Both the position numbers and the translations under genes were made by a program. A stretch of DNA of 7,303 nucleotides, from NCBI GenBank assembly GCA_024638525.1, contig JAHEKB010000115.1, positions 1 through 7,303 on the forward strand. Reading direction: 5' to 3'. Source of the stretch: Bacteroidota bacterium. GTDB lineage: Bacteria > Bacteroidota > Bacteroidia > NS11-12g > UBA9320. The stretch's first letter is position 1. The number at the start of each line of letters is the position of its first letter. Of the stretch, positions 6,149 to 7,303 are shown piece by piece. A model generated the notes under the pieces. The model was not told the DNA's origin, did not search any database, and saw nothing but the letters and a program-made list of their open reading frames with translations.

Positions 6149-6292
6149 TTCTTTATAAATCAGTGCAAATACAACCACGGCGAGAATAATCGTAAAAATG
6201 AAACTTCTCCAGAAATAATAACCTCTTTTCTTGGCTATGCTAGCATTGACATAGGCAACAATCAGGCTAATGGCAATGTAGAAGTATATCAC
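6140..6292 (-). CDS. Small two-helix membrane protein, unknown function
   Basis: I do not recognise a named family. With a GTG start at 6292 the product is 50 residues: a first hydrophobic helix (about 1-20, YFYIAISLIVAY), a short basic hinge (AKKRGYYFWRS), and a second helix (about 32-47, FIFTIILAVVVFALIY). The IAKKRG...FW hinge between two helices resembles many small uncharacterised bacterial membrane proteins. The GTG overlaps the GH3 stop as GTGA, the usual geometry for coupled translation. The same frame runs back to a TTG at 6322 (60 residues), but that start is less attractive because it overlaps GH3 by 34 bp. The strongly membrane-like composition, exact overlap and clean stop argue for a real gene; its short length and the 9-bp overlap with dusB are the cautions. 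A role connected with the GH3 protein is inference from position only. Confidence 0.6.
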   Translation of the reverse strand: MIYFYIAISLIVAYVNASIAKKRGYYFWRSFIFTIILAVVVFALIYKELG

Positions 6293-7303
6293 AAATTTTT
6301 TTGCCTTAAGAACGCCTTCCAATCTTCTAGCATCTGCTTTTTTAGCACCCTGGGAAACTTATTTTGTGCGCCTTCTTTCCCTTGCGTTCTCATCCATTCC
6401 AAGAAGTACTCTTTTGGTATGAGGTGAACAAAAACCTCTTTTAATGCAGCTGATCTTTCCGTTCTGTAATCATCATTAAGCACCTTGAGGGTCATGTCCA
6501 ACTTTTCTTTGAATTGAGACCTGCGTTCTATCAATTCCTTATTGTCACAAGCTATGAACCATTCATGAGCAAAAAACCCCTCATATGGTATTCCGCATAC
6601 TGTAAACTCCTCGAAGGCCTCGTCATATTCATGGCTGAGTAAGTCCAGTGCGTGCTGCATATTATCAACAGATAAATGCTCTCCGCACAGCGAAAGGAAA
6701 TGCTTAGTTCTTCCGGTGATCTTAATCTCACAACGGCTGATATCTGTGAATCGAATGGTGTCACCAATTAAGTATCTCCATGCCCCCGCGCAAGTTGATA
6801 TTAAGAGTGCGTATTCTTCATGCTCATTGACCTGGTCTAGACGCAGAACTTGATGATCTCTTTTAAGTTCGCCAGATTCTTCAAAGTTTCTGTGATTGAA
6901 AGGGATGAATTCATAGTAAATACCGTTGCGAAGTAGAAGCCTCATCCCGCCTTCACTTTCCTGCCGACTCTGAAATGCAATAAAGCCCTCAGACGCCAGA
7001 TAGGTCTCAAAGTACTTCACGGGCTTGCCCATCAATTGGTCCAAAGACTTCTTATATGGTGTAAGACTTACACCTCCATGAATATAAACTTCAAAATGTG
7101 GCCAGATCTCATGGATGTTATTCAGTTTATATCGTTCTATGATTTGTTCAAACAAAAGCTTTACCCAGGCCGGCACTCCTGCAACCATACCCACATCCCA
7201 ATGCGGTGCTTCATCTGTGATCTTGGCAATTTTTTGTTGCCAGTCTTTCTCGCTTCTGATATTGGGTTCGGGTTTTGATATCCGCTGGAAAGGAATAGGT
7301 ACT
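6289..7303 (-). CDS. GH3 auxin-responsive promoter family protein, C-terminal two thirds (5'-partial)
   Basis: The frame is open to the right edge; 337 residues of a family usually about 500 long are present, so the N-terminal third is missing. GH3 proteins are adenylate-forming enzymes; in plants they join amino acids to jasmonate, auxin or other acyl acids. Bacterial members have no settled substrate. Visible marks, in fragment numbering, are VAGVPAWVKLLFE (about 40-52) and IHGGVSLTPY (75-84). The nucleotide-binding segment YLASEGF (101-107) aligns with the plant ASSE motif. GAWRYLIGDTIRF (173-185) contains the conserved Gly-Asp, and the GRTKHFLSLCGE hinge (197-208) leads into the small C-terminal domain. 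The GTG at 7194 is internal. Its TGA (6291-6289) overlaps the start of the small membrane-protein gene, so the two probably form one transcript. The promoter and upstream neighbours are outside the window. Confidence 0.88.
   Translation of the reverse strand, partial: VPIPFQRISKPEPNIRSEKDWQQKIAKITDEAPHWDVGMVAGVPAWVKLLFEQIIERYKLNNIHEIWPHFEVYIHGGVSLTPYKKSLDQLMGKPVKYFETYLASEGFIAFQSRQESEGGMRLLLRNGIYYEFIPFNHRNFEESGELKRDHQVLRLDQVNEHEEYALLISTCAGAWRYLIGDTIRFTDISRCEIKITGRTKHFLSLCGEHLSVDNMQHALDLLSHEYDEAFEEFTVCGIPYEGFFAHEWFIACDNKELIERRSQFKEKLDMTLKVLNDDYRTERSAALKEVFVHLIPKEYFLEWMRTQGKEGAQNKFPRVLKKQMLEDWKAFLRQKNL

Noticed and set aside
6293..6322. TTG start for the small membrane protein (60 residues)
   Set aside because: The GTG at 6292 makes the standard 4-bp overlap with the GH3 stop; the TTG would require a 34-bp overlap and adds a basic, non-membrane tail. 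It cannot be excluded.
1..7303. CRISPR array, tRNA/rRNA, insertion sequence, attachment site or origin
   Set aside because: I found no direct-repeat array, cloverleaf, transposase-like ORF, long terminal repeats or box clusters. Coding density is high, and the largest non-coding gaps are 66 and 70 bp.

Overview
The window looks like a chromosomal segment from a member of the Bacteroidota (Cytophagia, Saprospiria or Flavobacteriia type; I cannot place it further). The evidence is the protein styles: an E1 dehydrogenase C-terminus, a CPBP protease, a SprT-like protein and a GH3 protein that all read like their Bacteroidota relatives. In addition, few starts have a clear Shine-Dalgarno, leaders are A/T-rich, and TAnnTTTG-type -7 boxes lie ahead of two or three genes. 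Nothing points to a phage, plasmid, transposon or genomic island. I see no tRNA, rRNA, CRISPR array or insertion sequence.

Layout, left to right. (1) 1-270, plus strand: the last 89 residues of a thiamine-diphosphate-dependent 2-oxoacid dehydrogenase E1 (beta-type transketolase C-terminal domain). (2) 269-297: a hairpin terminator shared by two convergent genes. (3) 302-5141: a six-gene minus-strand run. In transcription order it is a CPBP intramembrane protease, cdsA, gdh (glutamate dehydrogenase), psd, a SprT-like metalloprotein and mscL. Several junctions are extremely tight: an 8-bp overlap for CPBP/cdsA, TAA directly abutting ATG for gdh/psd, and a 4-bp ATGA overlap for psd/sprT-like. 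A 70-bp gap before gdh carries a good candidate promoter, so the run may be two or three transcription units. (4) 5156-6148, plus strand: dusB, divergent from CPBP with only 14 nt between the start codons. (5) 6140-7303, minus strand: a GH3-family protein (N-terminus outside the window), followed by a roughly 50-residue two-helix membrane protein that overlaps its stop by 4 bp (GTGA) and whose 3' end overlaps dusB by 9 bp.

Functional theme. The minus-strand run is dominated by the cell envelope. CdsA makes CDP-diacylglycerol and Psd makes phosphatidylethanolamine; the linking enzyme, phosphatidylserine synthase, is not here. MscL is the osmotic safety valve of that membrane, and the CPBP protein is an integral-membrane protease. 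Glutamate dehydrogenase sits between the two phospholipid genes and is tightly coupled to psd. Glutamate is also a major osmolyte, so a link to osmotic balance is imaginable but unproven. The window is mostly ordinary housekeeping sequence. The items most worth a second look are the GH3/small-membrane-protein pair, the gdh insertion between cdsA and psd, and the divergent CPBP/dusB start region.
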